Positions 1 through 10,392 of a stretch of 64,000 bases of DNA are shown here, in pieces; positions within the stretch are counted from its first letter, which is position 1; each line of letters opens with the position of its first letter. Position numbers and translations under genes: made by a program. The notes below the pieces were generated by a model, which saw only the letters and a program-made list of their open reading frames with translations, made no database searches and was not told where the DNA came from. The stretch spans positions 1 to 64,000 of the forward strand of contig JAHLJZ010000095.1 in assembly GCA_025602915.1 (NCBI GenBank), written 5' to 3'. The DNA is from Paraphysoderma sedebokerense (lineage: Eukaryota; Blastocladiomycota; Physodermatomycetes; Physodermatales; Physodermataceae).

Positions 1-1061
1 AATTGCTGCTTAACGGCAGCTCCCAAATAATAGGTCCACATCATCTTTGTTGATATCCATGGTGATCACGGCTGTTTCAGCGGCCCGCGACGCTTGCAAA
101 ACGCGTTGCTCGAAGGCTCATCGTCGAGACAACGCGGTGCGATAGTGTTTGGAATGAATAATTGGGTTTTGCGTCAGACGTTACAGAAGAGCGGAAGCAG
201 TTCATGATTGTAAAGCTCACTACGGATGTGCATCTGACATCAAGTATCAAATTCTTTAAATTTCTGCGCATTGCCCTGATTGATTTTTTTGTACCGTCGA
301 GACAACGCTGCTCGATCGTGTTTGAAATAAAATAATTAGGTTTTGCGTCAGACGATACAGAAGAGCGGAAGCAGTTGATGTCTATTGTTAAGCTCACTAC
401 GGATATCCTTCTAATGTCAAGTGGCAAATTTCTCAGTTCCTGACCCATCGATCTGAATGTTTGCTTTGTACCTGATTATGTGCCTGGCCAGAGCTGCAGA
501 GCTGCACCCGCGATTGGAAGTGCAGCTATTCCTGATCTTTGACCCCTAATCAATGCCGGAAAAACATATGATAAAATCTGCCTCACCACAATATTGCTTC
601 TTTCATGACTAGTACAAATAATATGTAATCGCACTTGATATATACTGACCTAGATCAAAGATAGTTGGAGATGATATGCAGAGGCAGTCTGTCTTAAACC
701 CGGTATAATCCGGTGTATAATTTTCAGCACATAAGATACAGGCGTAGATGGAATCTAGAATATAACTGCATTGATCTGCTCATGTATATACAACATACAG
801 TGCAACATCGACCACTTGACAGTGTAATGGAGTTATTCATTGTAAAGTTAATGTAAAGAATATATCAAATGAATATACCGAGAACAGATGTAGTGAGAAT
901 AAATATAGTTTATTCAATCTTGAAGCATGTAGCCAATTGTGTTGCTTTCCACCGGCTTATTTATATATTTCTTGACAATGTTTCTACCAAAATCTTATAA
1001 TTTAAACTATTTATCTAAATACAACGCTTTGAATCTGAATTTATTTTTTAATTCTACGAAT
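1..1061. other. Gene-free start of unit copy 1, with an internal direct repeat
   Basis: Downstream of the minus-strand KNH gene. Contains two diverged direct repeats (listed separately) and AT-rich sequence. An open frame on the minus strand at 77-448 is produced by those repeats and has no protein-like features, so I do not call it a gene. Confidence 0.6.
122..421. repeat. Two diverged ~120-bp direct repeats
   Basis: The block at about 122-243 recurs at about 297-421 with roughly 80 percent identity, sharing for instance the segments ttttgcgtcagacg, agaagagcggaagcagtt and aagctcactacggat. The period is about 176 bp. Nothing suggests coding: the frame through them simply repeats itself. The same pair occurs again at +3594 as part of the larger duplication. 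This looks like an old local duplication of noncoding DNA. Confidence 0.8.
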
Positions 1062-1885
1062 CTACGATTGCTGACTTGCGGGCTCGGTCGATTCTGTAGT
1101 TGCTTGTTGAGCACCTTGTTGTCCGGACTGGTCATAACATTGAATTTCAAACGACGGAGACGTAAACCGAAGGCGAGAACGATCCATATTCAGTGCATTG
1201 TGCGATTCATATTCAATTTTGTAGTGACCGGTGGATACGTCTTGCGGGATGGTCCATTCATAAGTTCCTTTACCATTACGGGCGCGTCCTATTCCGAAAG
1301 TTCGCTGATGACAAACCGTTAGTTCAATGCTAAATAGGGACAATTAACTGTTATGTAGCATTAACTCACCTCTTCTTTGATAAACTTGGAGAGTTTTTGT
1401 TTCATGATTTCGCCTAAAGGTTCTCCCTCGTTTGTGATTAAGTTTAATTTAGCCGTGGAAATACCCTGCGAACAACAATCGGGTGATTAGTACATTATTC
1501 ACGATCACATGGAATGAATGATAAATAGGAGCACCCAAAAGCTTCCAAAGCCGAAAGTATCAACGGAAACCTGAACAGTCTGTCCACATTGCCAGACAGT
1601 CTTCTCATTGGGTGTCTACATCATAATAATTTAAGTCAGACACCAATCCTTAATGCACCAGCACAATACATATAAGTAAACGAGTAGATGGCTTACCACA
1701 AAGGTCATTTTAGCATGCCTCTGTTTGTCTTGGCTTTTGGAACCATGGATCAGGGCTCCGGTGGCCGCTATAGCACCACCTGCAGCCAAGAGTGGAAGAA
1801 TTGGTTCAGGTGCCGGGGCAGGTGCTGCTGTCGTATCGGAAACCAAAGCGAGTAAAGCGACAAGGGAGGCGATTTGAAAATGCAT
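1062..1885 (-). CDS. Kre9/KNH-like secreted cell-wall protein (gene B, copy 1)
   Basis: Exons on the minus strand: 1885-1697, 1615-1535, 1465-1370, 1304-1062; 202 aa. All three introns (81, 69 and 65 nt) are GT-AG and keep the frame. The protein starts with a clean signal peptide (about residues 1-20, hydrophobic core followed by TTAAPAPAP), then an Ala/Gly-rich stretch, and an Ig-like domain of the Kre9/KNH N-terminal family: a TPNEKTVWQCG strand, a central PLGEIMKQK segment, and GRARNGKGTYEWTIPQDV leading to a YKIEYE strand and a final FEIQ strand. The tail is Gln/Thr/Ser-rich. Proteins of this family are secreted and linked to beta-1,6-glucan or wall assembly. No GPI signal is evident. The start is the ATG that opens the signal peptide. 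Family call is from fold pattern, not a search. Confidence 0.75.
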
Positions 1886-2497
1886 TATTACTGTGTAGAA
1901 TTTGCTATTGAGTTAAACTTATGTTTTGCTATTAGAAGAGGAAATGGTTTCTTTTTATATTCAAAATTCTCGAAAACAATACTGATTGATTTCGCGAACG
2001 TGTAAACTTAACATTGTAAGGTGCGGTTTGTTTGGGATTGTGGGTGAAACGTCCGCAATATTAAGCACGACGCGCGAGTGCGGTTGATAGGTGTAAGCGG
2101 ATGGCGAAGACCCCTCAAAAACGTACACAGAGCGATATGAGGATAAACCCCCTAAACGCATCGCAGTCTTGGAGTCAGAGAAATGCGTCTGTGCGTAATT
2201 GTCATCTAATGCCAATACTGATTAATTGAGAAATAAACACTGAGAAAACTTTACGAGTGATATTTCGGTGGGGGAATACAAACAATGGGACGATTTACGA
2301 CGGCGCAGGCATAAAAGTAGTTTTCACATTGTTGATTCAAAATTACATATATTCCATACAGGTATTATAATTTCAAATCGCAAAATAATTACAGTCATTA
2401 GCGTTTCAACGAATAAAGGGAACGCAATGGTACGATCCGATTTCATAGCATTATCAATGCGAAAATGGGATATGAGATGGTTTAATATTCCCATCGT
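1886..2497. other. Spacer between the two KNH-like genes, copy 1
   Basis: About 610 bp between the 3' end of gene A and the start of gene B. It must carry the promoter of gene B. Open frames on both strands here lack any protein-like character. A run resembling a TATA element (tttttatattc) lies about 60-70 bp upstream of the gene B ATG. Confidence 0.5.
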
Positions 2498-3293
2498 TTA
2501 TGCAGAGGTATGTGAGGCGTCAGTTGTTGTTTCCTCAGTTGAAGCATCGGTCAAAGCAGTTTGACTGTTTTCTCCGTTACCCCCACACTGGATTTCAAAA
2601 GTAGGCGACGCAAATCTATGACGGGATCGGTCGGTGTTCATAGCATCGTGAGCTTCAAATTCAATTTGTAGTTCCCGGACGCAACGTCTTGAGGAATATC
2701 CCAACTGAAGGTAGCTTTTCCGTTACGGGCACGACCCATACCGATGGTACGCTAAATTTTCAAATTAGATGAGATACGTTAGAAATCAGAGCTGGTTTAA
2801 GCTTCAATTATCAGGAACTATTTACCTCTTCTTTGATAAATTGGGAAGTCTTTTGTTTCATAATTTCACCGAGGGGAGCACCTTCGTAAGTTTTGAGGTA
2901 GAAATTCCCTATTAAATTATGCAGATGAATTAGACTCCAAAAAACGATTGACACTTTGACGCACAAACTAATGACACTTACCCAGAAACTTCCGATGACA
3001 CTTACCCATACGATAGTAACAGTAGTTCCGCAAGTCCAGACGGTTTTTTCGTTGGGTGCTACCCATTCGAATTTAGCATGTCGTTGCTTATCACTGCTCG
3101 TGAATCCATGAACGACGGCACCAGTGGCGGCCACACCACCAACAACTGCGGCCTTTTTACCGAGAGTGAGAGCACCAAATTTGGCAGCCGCACCAGTGAG
3201 GAAAGCAGGCAATATCGGTTCGGCAACGGGAGCGGCGACTGAGTTTGAGACTAAAGCAAGGACAGCGAGTACTGAAGCGAGTTGAAGTTGCAT
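2498..3293 (-). CDS. Kre9/KNH-like secreted protein, apparently frameshifted (gene A, copy 1)
   Basis: Probable exons 3293-2982, 2908-2826, 2751-2498. It opens with a signal peptide (MQLQLASVLAVLALVS), a hydrophobic Gly/Ala segment, then the same Ig-like pattern as gene B: FEWVAPNEKTVWTCG, EGAPLGEIMKQK, GRARNGKATFSWDIPQDV, AHDAMNTDRSRHRF, PTFEIQC. The last exon changes frame at about 2664-2667: the stretch reads aaattgaa where gene B has aaaattgaa, a one-base difference in an A-run, and both flanking frames are conserved protein. The exon 1-2 junction is also out of frame with the best donor. Two donor-like sites 24 nt apart (2981 and 3005) share the sequence gtaagtgtcat. Either this is a young pseudogene or the consensus has homopolymer errors. 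Full product would be near 190-200 aa. Confidence 0.65.
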
Positions 3294-4655
3294 TTCGATT
3301 TATTTGCGAAGAAAATTAAGTTGTAGTGGAAAGTTTTAACGAGTAGTTAATGGCTGAGTGATGCTCAGGAGAGATTTCTCGACTCCTTATATACCCATTT
3401 CAAGCTACTTCAGCCAACGAACATATGGAACTAACAATCGCCCCGTTGATGATCTGAGGAGATTTCACCCCTGTTAATTACGGTTCTGTAACTACAGAGA
3501 TAATGCGCTCCCTGCCTCAGTGGGTCGGGAAGTTCGACGACGCGATTCGAATCAACGGAGTCTGAAACCCATGAGCCGTTTGAAACCAATGGACAATTGC
3601 TGCTTAACGGCAGCTCCCAAATAATAGGTCCACATCATCTTTGTTGATATCCATGGTGATCACGGCTGTTTCAGCGGCCCGCGACGCTTGCAAAACGCGT
3701 TGCTCGAAGGCTCATCGTCGAGACAACGCGGTGCGATAGTGTTTGGAATGAATAATTGGGTTTTGCGTCAGACGTTACAGAAGAGCGGAAGCAGTTCATG
3801 ATTGTAAAGCTCACTACGGATGTGCATCTGACATCAAGTATCAAATTCTTTAAATTTCTGCGCATTGCCCTGATTGATTTTTTTGTACCGTCGAGACAAC
3901 GCTGCTCGATCGTGTTTGAAATAAAATAATTAGGTTTTGCGTCAGACGATACAGAAGAGCGGAAGCAGTTGATGTCTATTGTTAAGCTCACTACGGATAT
4001 CCTTCTAATGTCAAGTGGCAAATTTCTCAGTTCCTGACCCATCGATCTGAATGTTTGCTTTGTACCTGATTATGTGCCTGGCCAGAGCTGCAGAGCTGCA
4101 CCCGCGATTGGAAGTGCAGCTATTCCTGATCTTTGACCCCTAATCAATGCCGGAAAAACATATGATAAAATCTGCCTCACCACAATATTGCTTCTTTCAT
4201 GACTAGTACAAATAATATGTAATCGCACTTGATATATACTGACCTAGATCAAAGATAGTTGGAGATGATATGCAGAGGCAGTCTGTCTTAAACCCGGTAT
4301 AATCCGGTGTATAATTTTCAGCACATAAGATACAGGCGTAGATGGAATCTAGAATATAACTGCATTGATCTGCTCATGTATATACAACATACAGTGCAAC
4401 ATCGACCACTTGACAGTGTAATGGAGTTATTCATTGTAAAGTTAATGTAAAGAATATATCAAATGAATATACCGAGAACAGATGTAGTGAGAATAAATAT
4501 AGTTTATTCAATCTTGAAGCATGTAGCCAATTGTGTTGCTTTCCACCGGCTTATTTATATATTTCTTGACAATGTTTCTACCAAAATCTTATAATTTAAA
4601 CTATTTATCTAAATACAACGCTTTGAATCTGAATTTATTTTTTAATTCTACGAAT
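3294..4655. other. Spacer between unit copies
   Basis: Holds the gene A promoter (3294 to about 3594, a region not shared with copy 2) and then the +3594 copy of the noncoding 1-1061 block with its direct repeats. No gene seen. Confidence 0.6.
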
Positions 4656-5479
4656 CTACGATTGCTGACTTGCGGGCTCGGTCGATTCTGTAGTTGCTTG
4701 TTGAGCACCTTGTTGTCCGGACTGGTCATAACATTGAATTTCAAACGACGGAGACGTAAACCGAAGGCGAGAACGATCCATATTCAGTGCATTGTGCGAT
4801 TCATATTCAATTTTGTAGTGACCGGTGGATACGTCTTGCGGGATGGTCCATTCATAAGTTCCTTTACCATTACGGGCGCGTCCTATTCCGAAAGTTCGCT
4901 GATGACAAACCGTTAGTTCAATGCTAAATAGGGACAATTAACTGTTATGTAGCATTAACTCACCTCTTCTTTGATAAACTTGGAGAGTTTTTGTTTCATG
5001 ATTTCGCCTAAAGGTTCTCCCTCGTTTGTGATTAAGTTTAATTTAGCCGTGGAAATACCCTGCGAACAACAATCGGGTGATTAGTACATTATTCACGATC
5101 ACATGGAATGAATGATAAATAGGAGCACCCAAAAGCTTCCAAAGCCGAAAGTATCAACGGAAACCTGAACAGTCTGTCCACATTGCCAGACAGTCTTCTC
5201 ATTGGGTGTCTACATCATAATAATTTAAGTCAGACACCAATCCTTAATGCACCAGCACAATACATATAAGTAAACGAGTAGATGGCTTACCACAAAGGTC
5301 ATTTTAGCATGCCTCTGTTTGTCTTGGCTTTTGGAACCATGGATCAGGGCTCCGGTGGCCGCTATAGCACCACCTGCAGCCAAGAGTGGAAGAATTGGTT
5401 CAGGTGCCGGGGCAGGTGCTGCTGTCGTATCGGAAACCAAAGCGAGTAAAGCGACAAGGGAGGCGATTTGAAAATGCAT
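4656..5479 (-). CDS. Kre9/KNH-like secreted cell-wall protein (gene B, copy 2)
   Basis: Exact duplicate of the gene at 1062-1885. Exons on the minus strand: 5479-5291, 5209-5129, 5059-4964, 4898-4656; 202 aa, same signal peptide, same Ig-like KNH domain and same Gln/Thr/Ser-rich tail. No difference from copy 1 was seen in protein or in intron sequence, so any divergence since duplication is below what can be seen by eye. Confidence 0.75.
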
Positions 5480-6091
5480 TATTACTGTGTAGAATTTGCT
5501 ATTGAGTTAAACTTATGTTTTGCTATTAGAAGAGGAAATGGTTTCTTTTTATATTCAAAATTCTCGAAAACAATACTGATTGATTTCGCGAACGTGTAAA
5601 CTTAACATTGTAAGGTGCGGTTTGTTTGGGATTGTGGGTGAAACGTCCGCAATATTAAGCACGACGCGCGAGTGCGGTTGATAGGTGTAAGCGGATGGCG
5701 AAGACCCCTCAAAAACGTACACAGAGCGATATGAGGATAAACCCCCTAAACGCATCGCAGTCTTGGAGTCAGAGAAATGCGTCTGTGCGTAATTGTCATC
5801 TAATGCCAATACTGATTAATTGAGAAATAAACACTGAGAAAACTTTACGAGTGATATTTCGGTGGGGGAATACAAACAATGGGACGATTTACGACGGCGC
5901 AGGCATAAAAGTAGTTTTCACATTGTTGATTCAAAATTACATATATTCCATACAGGTATTATAATTTCAAATCGCAAAATAATTACAGTCATTAGCGTTT
6001 CAACGAATAAAGGGAACGCAATGGTACGATCCGATTTCATAGCATTATCAATGCGAAAATGGGATATGAGATGGTTTAATATTCCCATCGT
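5480..6091. other. Spacer between the two KNH-like genes, copy 2
   Basis: Duplicate of 1886-2497; presumed promoter of gene B copy 2, no gene seen. Confidence 0.5.
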
Positions 6092-6887
6092 TTATGCAGA
6101 GGTATGTGAGGCGTCAGTTGTTGTTTCCTCAGTTGAAGCATCGGTCAAAGCAGTTTGACTGTTTTCTCCGTTACCCCCACACTGGATTTCAAAAGTAGGC
6201 GACGCAAATCTATGACGGGATCGGTCGGTGTTCATAGCATCGTGAGCTTCAAATTCAATTTGTAGTTCCCGGACGCAACGTCTTGAGGAATATCCCAACT
6301 GAAGGTAGCTTTTCCGTTACGGGCACGACCCATACCGATGGTACGCTAAATTTTCAAATTAGATGAGATACGTTAGAAATCAGAGCTGGTTTAAGCTTCA
6401 ATTATCAGGAACTATTTACCTCTTCTTTGATAAATTGGGAAGTCTTTTGTTTCATAATTTCACCGAGGGGAGCACCTTCGTAAGTTTTGAGGTAGAAATT
6501 CCCTATTAAATTATGCAGATGAATTAGACTCCAAAAAACGATTGACACTTTGACGCACAAACTAATGACACTTACCCAGAAACTTCCGATGACACTTACC
6601 CATACGATAGTAACAGTAGTTCCGCAAGTCCAGACGGTTTTTTCGTTGGGTGCTACCCATTCGAACTTGGCATGTCGTTGCTTATCACTGCTCGTAAATC
6701 CATGAGCGATAACACCAGTGGCGGCGACACCACCAACAACTGCGGCCTTTTTTCCGATACTGAGAGCACCAAATTTCGCAGCCGCCCCTGCAACGAATGC
6801 AGGTAATATAGGTTCGGCTACTGGAGCGGAGATTGAGCTTGAAACTAAAGCAAGAACAGCGAGTACTGATGCGAGTTGAAGTTGCAT
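6092..6887 (-). CDS. Kre9/KNH-like secreted protein, apparently frameshifted (gene A, copy 2, diverged N-terminus)
   Basis: Probable exons 6887-6576, 6502-6420, 6345-6092. Downstream of position 6666 it is identical to gene A copy 1, including the one-base frame change in the last exon (about 6258-6261). The signal peptide and hydrophobic segment differ: SSSIS replaces NSVAA, FVAGAAAKFGALSIG replaces FLTGAAAKFGALTLG, and GVIAH replaces GAVVH. The upstream flank is unrelated to that of copy 1. Exon 1 is therefore a chimera boundary: the shared 3-kb block ends inside this coding exon. That is what unequal crossover or gene conversion between paralogues would leave. Confidence 0.65.
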
Positions 6888-8005
6888 ATTTTGTGTGATT
6901 AATTAAGTATATTAGCCGTAGAGGATAGCAGTTACCAGGAGTTCGTAGGGGCACGATGCCATTTATGTAGAGCACCATCCAGTTACTACACCCCGGTTAA
7001 ACTATTTTTCTCTATATGACTTCATATTGAGCTTCAATCCTTCCTTGGTTACAAAGTACAGCGGCATTGTCAGGGATTGTATGCTATAATTCGTTTGAAA
7101 CAGGGATAATCCGTAATTGGACGCGTAGATAGACTCAGGGCAGTGCAAAGGTCGCGTAGGAATTTATAAGATTTTAAGGATTATGTTTGACACACCAGCG
7201 ATGGACGTTTCTGTGCTGAGCGTAAGGCAGTTCGATGACATGACGTTGTGCACTAGGACTTCTGGGATGAAACAATCAGAATGAGATCATATTTTGCCCA
7301 AAATTGTTTGCAAGTGCTTTCTTTCGCTCTCAAAGCAGCATTTGGTTAACTGTAAAGGGGCCAACAGCAGAGCGTGGCTAGGAATGGCAATTTCACGATG
7401 ATTTCTGCGTATTTCATTCATAAATAACGACCGTATGATTCTGTACAGTTACTCCATTGCCAATTATTAAGTTACTGCGTCCCCAGACGTCCCCCCAGAG
7501 GAGATTTCAGAAGTCTGGGTCTGAATTCTGGGTTGCCGGAATCTGTCTGGACTTGCTCATTCTATCTGTAAGCTCTTATGAGCTGCTCTGGACCTTGGCA
7601 GGAATGGGGAATTCAATCGAGGCCCTCTTTCCTTGAATGCAGGGCCAGCACTGAACGTGGTTCTCTTGATTATAAATCCTTGATGTGAGTGTCGCGCATC
7701 TTATGTCATGGTTATGAGCAGACAACTTGGGGCGAGAGTGAGTTGCGAGTGACATTCTTCGAATATCCTTATGGCTGGGCCAGAACGCAGAGATCGGGCG
7801 CAATCTGGACAACGCGCGATCTCTTTCGCGTCCGCCCTTCATGAGCATACAACTTGCAAGACTTCATCATTCGCACGATTCCGGCTGCATTCCGTCTGTC
7901 TTCTTCGCATTTTCCATCTATATATTGCATTTAAACCCCAACTCTATCATTGCAGAAATCCTCGTCCTTCTGTTTTTGCTGTCTGTATTGTTGCAAAATA
8001 GCAAA
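6888..8005. other. Divergent intergenic region, end of array to RGS-LOV start
   Basis: About 1.1 kb between a minus-strand KNH gene and the plus-strand RGS-LOV gene, so it holds both promoters. A TATA-like tatatattg lies about 85 bp upstream of the RGS-LOV ATG at 8006. Open frames crossing 7576-8001 lack family features and I read them as chance or 5' leader. Confidence 0.5.
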
Positions 8006-9823
8006 ATGTCTTCAACCCGACTTCCAAGCGGAGAGAACCTCTTGCTCTCCTCGCTTTTGAACATGGAAACGTTTCAAAAATTCCTGGCCAACCCAACAGG
8101 ATGTCAGCGTTTCTTGGAATATCTCTCTAGCGAGCATTCCGAAGAAAACTTACGATTTTATCTTTCCATGGCTCGTACAAAAGTTATTGTCGAACAACTT
8201 CGAACTGTATCTGGGGACATTGCCAGAAAATACATTTCTGACTGCGCACCGGAGCAAATTAATATCGACCATGGTGTAAAGCGTGGAATTTTGCAAACAA
8301 TTGATGGCTTACAGAAAGCTACAAACGACTTGTCTCCGGTTGATGTCGCATTGAAGAAAATCGCTCAGTTAATGTTCACTGACAGCTATAGAAGGTAACA
8401 GAGTAGCATTATCCGCGGCGACTTTAAATACATTGCATATGAATTCCCAACTAACAAATAATGCAAGATTTGTAAAACATCAGATGTTGCGTTACACGCA
8501 AATGCAGCTCGACCTGCACAATCAATCTGAACTAAAAGATTCTCTCCGCGGTCTCGCAGATTGCTACATTCTGACCAATCCTAGGTTGCCCGATAATCCC
8601 GTAAGTTTTATTTCATTTGGATTTTAAGCTGTCTTCCGTCGCGGATTAACTTATTTTCTCTCGCAGATCACGCATGCGTCCGATGGCTTCACTGAATTGA
8701 CTGGTTATAAAAGAGACGAAATGGGCAAGAATTGCAGGTCAGGCGATTTTCTATATCTTTTGTCAAATATTATATAGCTGACGACAGTTGATTGTAGATT
8801 CTTGCAAGGAATTCACACTTCCCATGAAAGTATCCAGAGAATCAAAGAAGCATTGACAACTCAACGCGAGGTCACCGAACTTTTAGTAAACTATCGAAAA
8901 AATGGTGAACCTTTCTGGAATTTACTTTACATTGTACCGCTCCTCGACGAACGAAATGAAATTCGCTTCTTCTTTGGGGCTCAGATTGATGTTTCTGCTG
9001 CTGTGAGTATTCCCTCTTATTAAAATCTTCTTCCCTTGTCGGTCCAGAATAACGTTATATTAATTACTGACAAACGATGTAATAGGTGAATGTAGAAAGC
9101 GGCTTTGATTTATTGCTGACTAATATCGTCGATCAAGCGATTGATGACGATGCAGAAGTGTCCGATGACGAGGAAGAACCTCAGCCATCTTGCGGTTTTT
9201 TCGGACGTGCCTTCCGTTCTCGCCGAGTGACAAAAACTCCGTTGGTAAAGCCGCTGAAAAAGGCAGAGACTAAAAAGGAATCACAATTTGACTTAATTCA
9301 AACATCTGCCAGGTTAACTGAGACAACGGGTTCACTTGCCGCCGCTGCTCTGCTCGAGCAGGCGGAAACATTCTATCGAACATACTCCCGATTCGTAGTA
9401 GTCTCGAAACAAAAAGACGACATTTCTGACGAGTTTCCCATCGCATTTATCTCGAATGTAATGAGTAAATTGACAAACTATAAATCTACCGAAATTATTG
9501 GCAAACCATTCACCACTTTGTTCGCGAAAGATTCCCAAAACAAGTCCGCGAAAAACCAGATTCTGAAATGCATGCGAAAAAGTCAGGTCGTGTCAACTAT
9601 CGTCAAATGCCAAGATAAAAATGGCGCTGTTTTCAGAGCGACACTTCACTGCACACCCCTTAAGCAAGTCAAAACTGACGCAGTTGAATATTGGATGGTT
9701 GTATTCGTTTGGAATGTCCCCAATAGCGTATTGACGACATTAAACACTTCCGGTGACGTCGGAATCAGTGAAAAGTTGTTGAACAAACGTGTTGAATTGG
9801 ATACCGCCGTTAAGCTAACATAA
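8006..9823 (+). CDS. RGS-LOV blue-light photoreceptor
   Basis: Exons 8006-8394, 8468-8600, 8667-8737, 8798-9002, 9086-9823; 511 aa, four GT-AG introns of 60-83 nt. Residues about 18-133 form an RGS domain (EHSEENLRFY, QINID, ending SYRRFVKH). Residues about 160-262 form a LOV-type PAS domain with the canonical GKNCRFLQG motif; the photoactive cysteine is about Cys197. The flavin-contacting pattern NYRKNGEPFWN and the glutamine in FFGAQIDV are kept. After LOV comes an acidic run, then a basic stretch near 302-330 (FRSRR, KPLKK, KTKK-like), then a second PAS-like fold (about 357-480) lacking the cysteine. This order matches fungal RGS-LOV proteins such as Botrytis BcLOV4, in which light exposes a basic amphipathic linker that binds membrane phospholipid. 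RGS domains accelerate GTP hydrolysis by G-alpha; activity here is inferred. The ATG at 8006 is chosen because it opens the RGS domain; upstream in-frame sequence is hydrophobic leader-like but unconserved in type. Confidence 0.9.
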
Positions 9824-10392
9824 AATACTACAGTCCCTAAATAAATCGTCAAATTAGCATCTGATTAGTTGGAGCGAAAGACCATTGATAATTTGGCCTG
9901 AAGGAATAGAAAGCATAGTGTCAGTAGAACCGACAAGCAGTAGCTAATTGCCGATTTCCTTTTTTCCCAATCAGTGATTCGTAAATATATTTATAATAAC
10001 GTAAGATGTTATTGAACACTGTATACTTAAGATATTTTCGTTATAAAATTATACTTGACAAGATTGTCGACATTATGTCAACTTAAGTCCATGAGCATTG
10101 CCTGTGATTACAATATTCTACTTCTTAAGAGCTTGGAATTACGCATAACTGATTTGTATCCCCAGCCAGATTGCTGTCATCAGACTACTTCAGATCCTAT
10201 TTTGATGCATTCCAATCTGGTATGGATTTGATCAGGAGAGAGAAATTTGGCAACACATGGAAATCGAATTGCCTGATCCTGAACCATCGCTTTCACTACC
10301 ACAAGCGATATAAAATTAATTATTATATTCTATTGTTTAATCTCTAATAATACATACTATCTATCAAACTATGAGCACTGATCGATAGGGAG
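9824..10392. other. Convergent intergenic region
   Basis: Between the 3' ends of the RGS-LOV gene and the monooxygenase gene. AT-rich; no gene, repeat or RNA structure noticed. Confidence 0.5.

Larger units (their letters stand above)
1..7188. repeat. Tandem duplication, 3,594-bp unit, two copies visible
   Basis: Every ORF and landmark between 1 and about 3071 recurs at exactly +3594 (3595 to 6665) with no difference seen in the lines I compared. From 3072/6666 the copies begin to differ, first by scattered substitutions in the first exon of a KNH-like gene, then (upstream of its ATG, 3294 versus 6888) completely. Each unit carries two minus-strand secreted-protein genes. Because the window opens inside a unit, more copies could lie to the left. 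The perfect identity points to a very recent duplication, ongoing homogenisation, or an assembly artefact; the diverged end at 6666-6900 argues that at least part of it is real. Confidence 0.95.

Noticed and set aside
77-448. Open frame on the minus strand, and its copy at 3671-4042
   Set aside because: It runs through the two noncoding direct repeats and simply repeats itself; no start context, domain or splice extension.
939-1322. Open frame on the plus strand over the KNH-like gene, and its copy
   Set aside because: Antisense to the last exon of gene B, whose four-exon model is consistent.
7571-8001. Open frames just upstream of RGS-LOV
   Set aside because: No conserved features, and the in-frame upstream extension of RGS-LOV is unlike any known N-terminus; taken as leader sequence.
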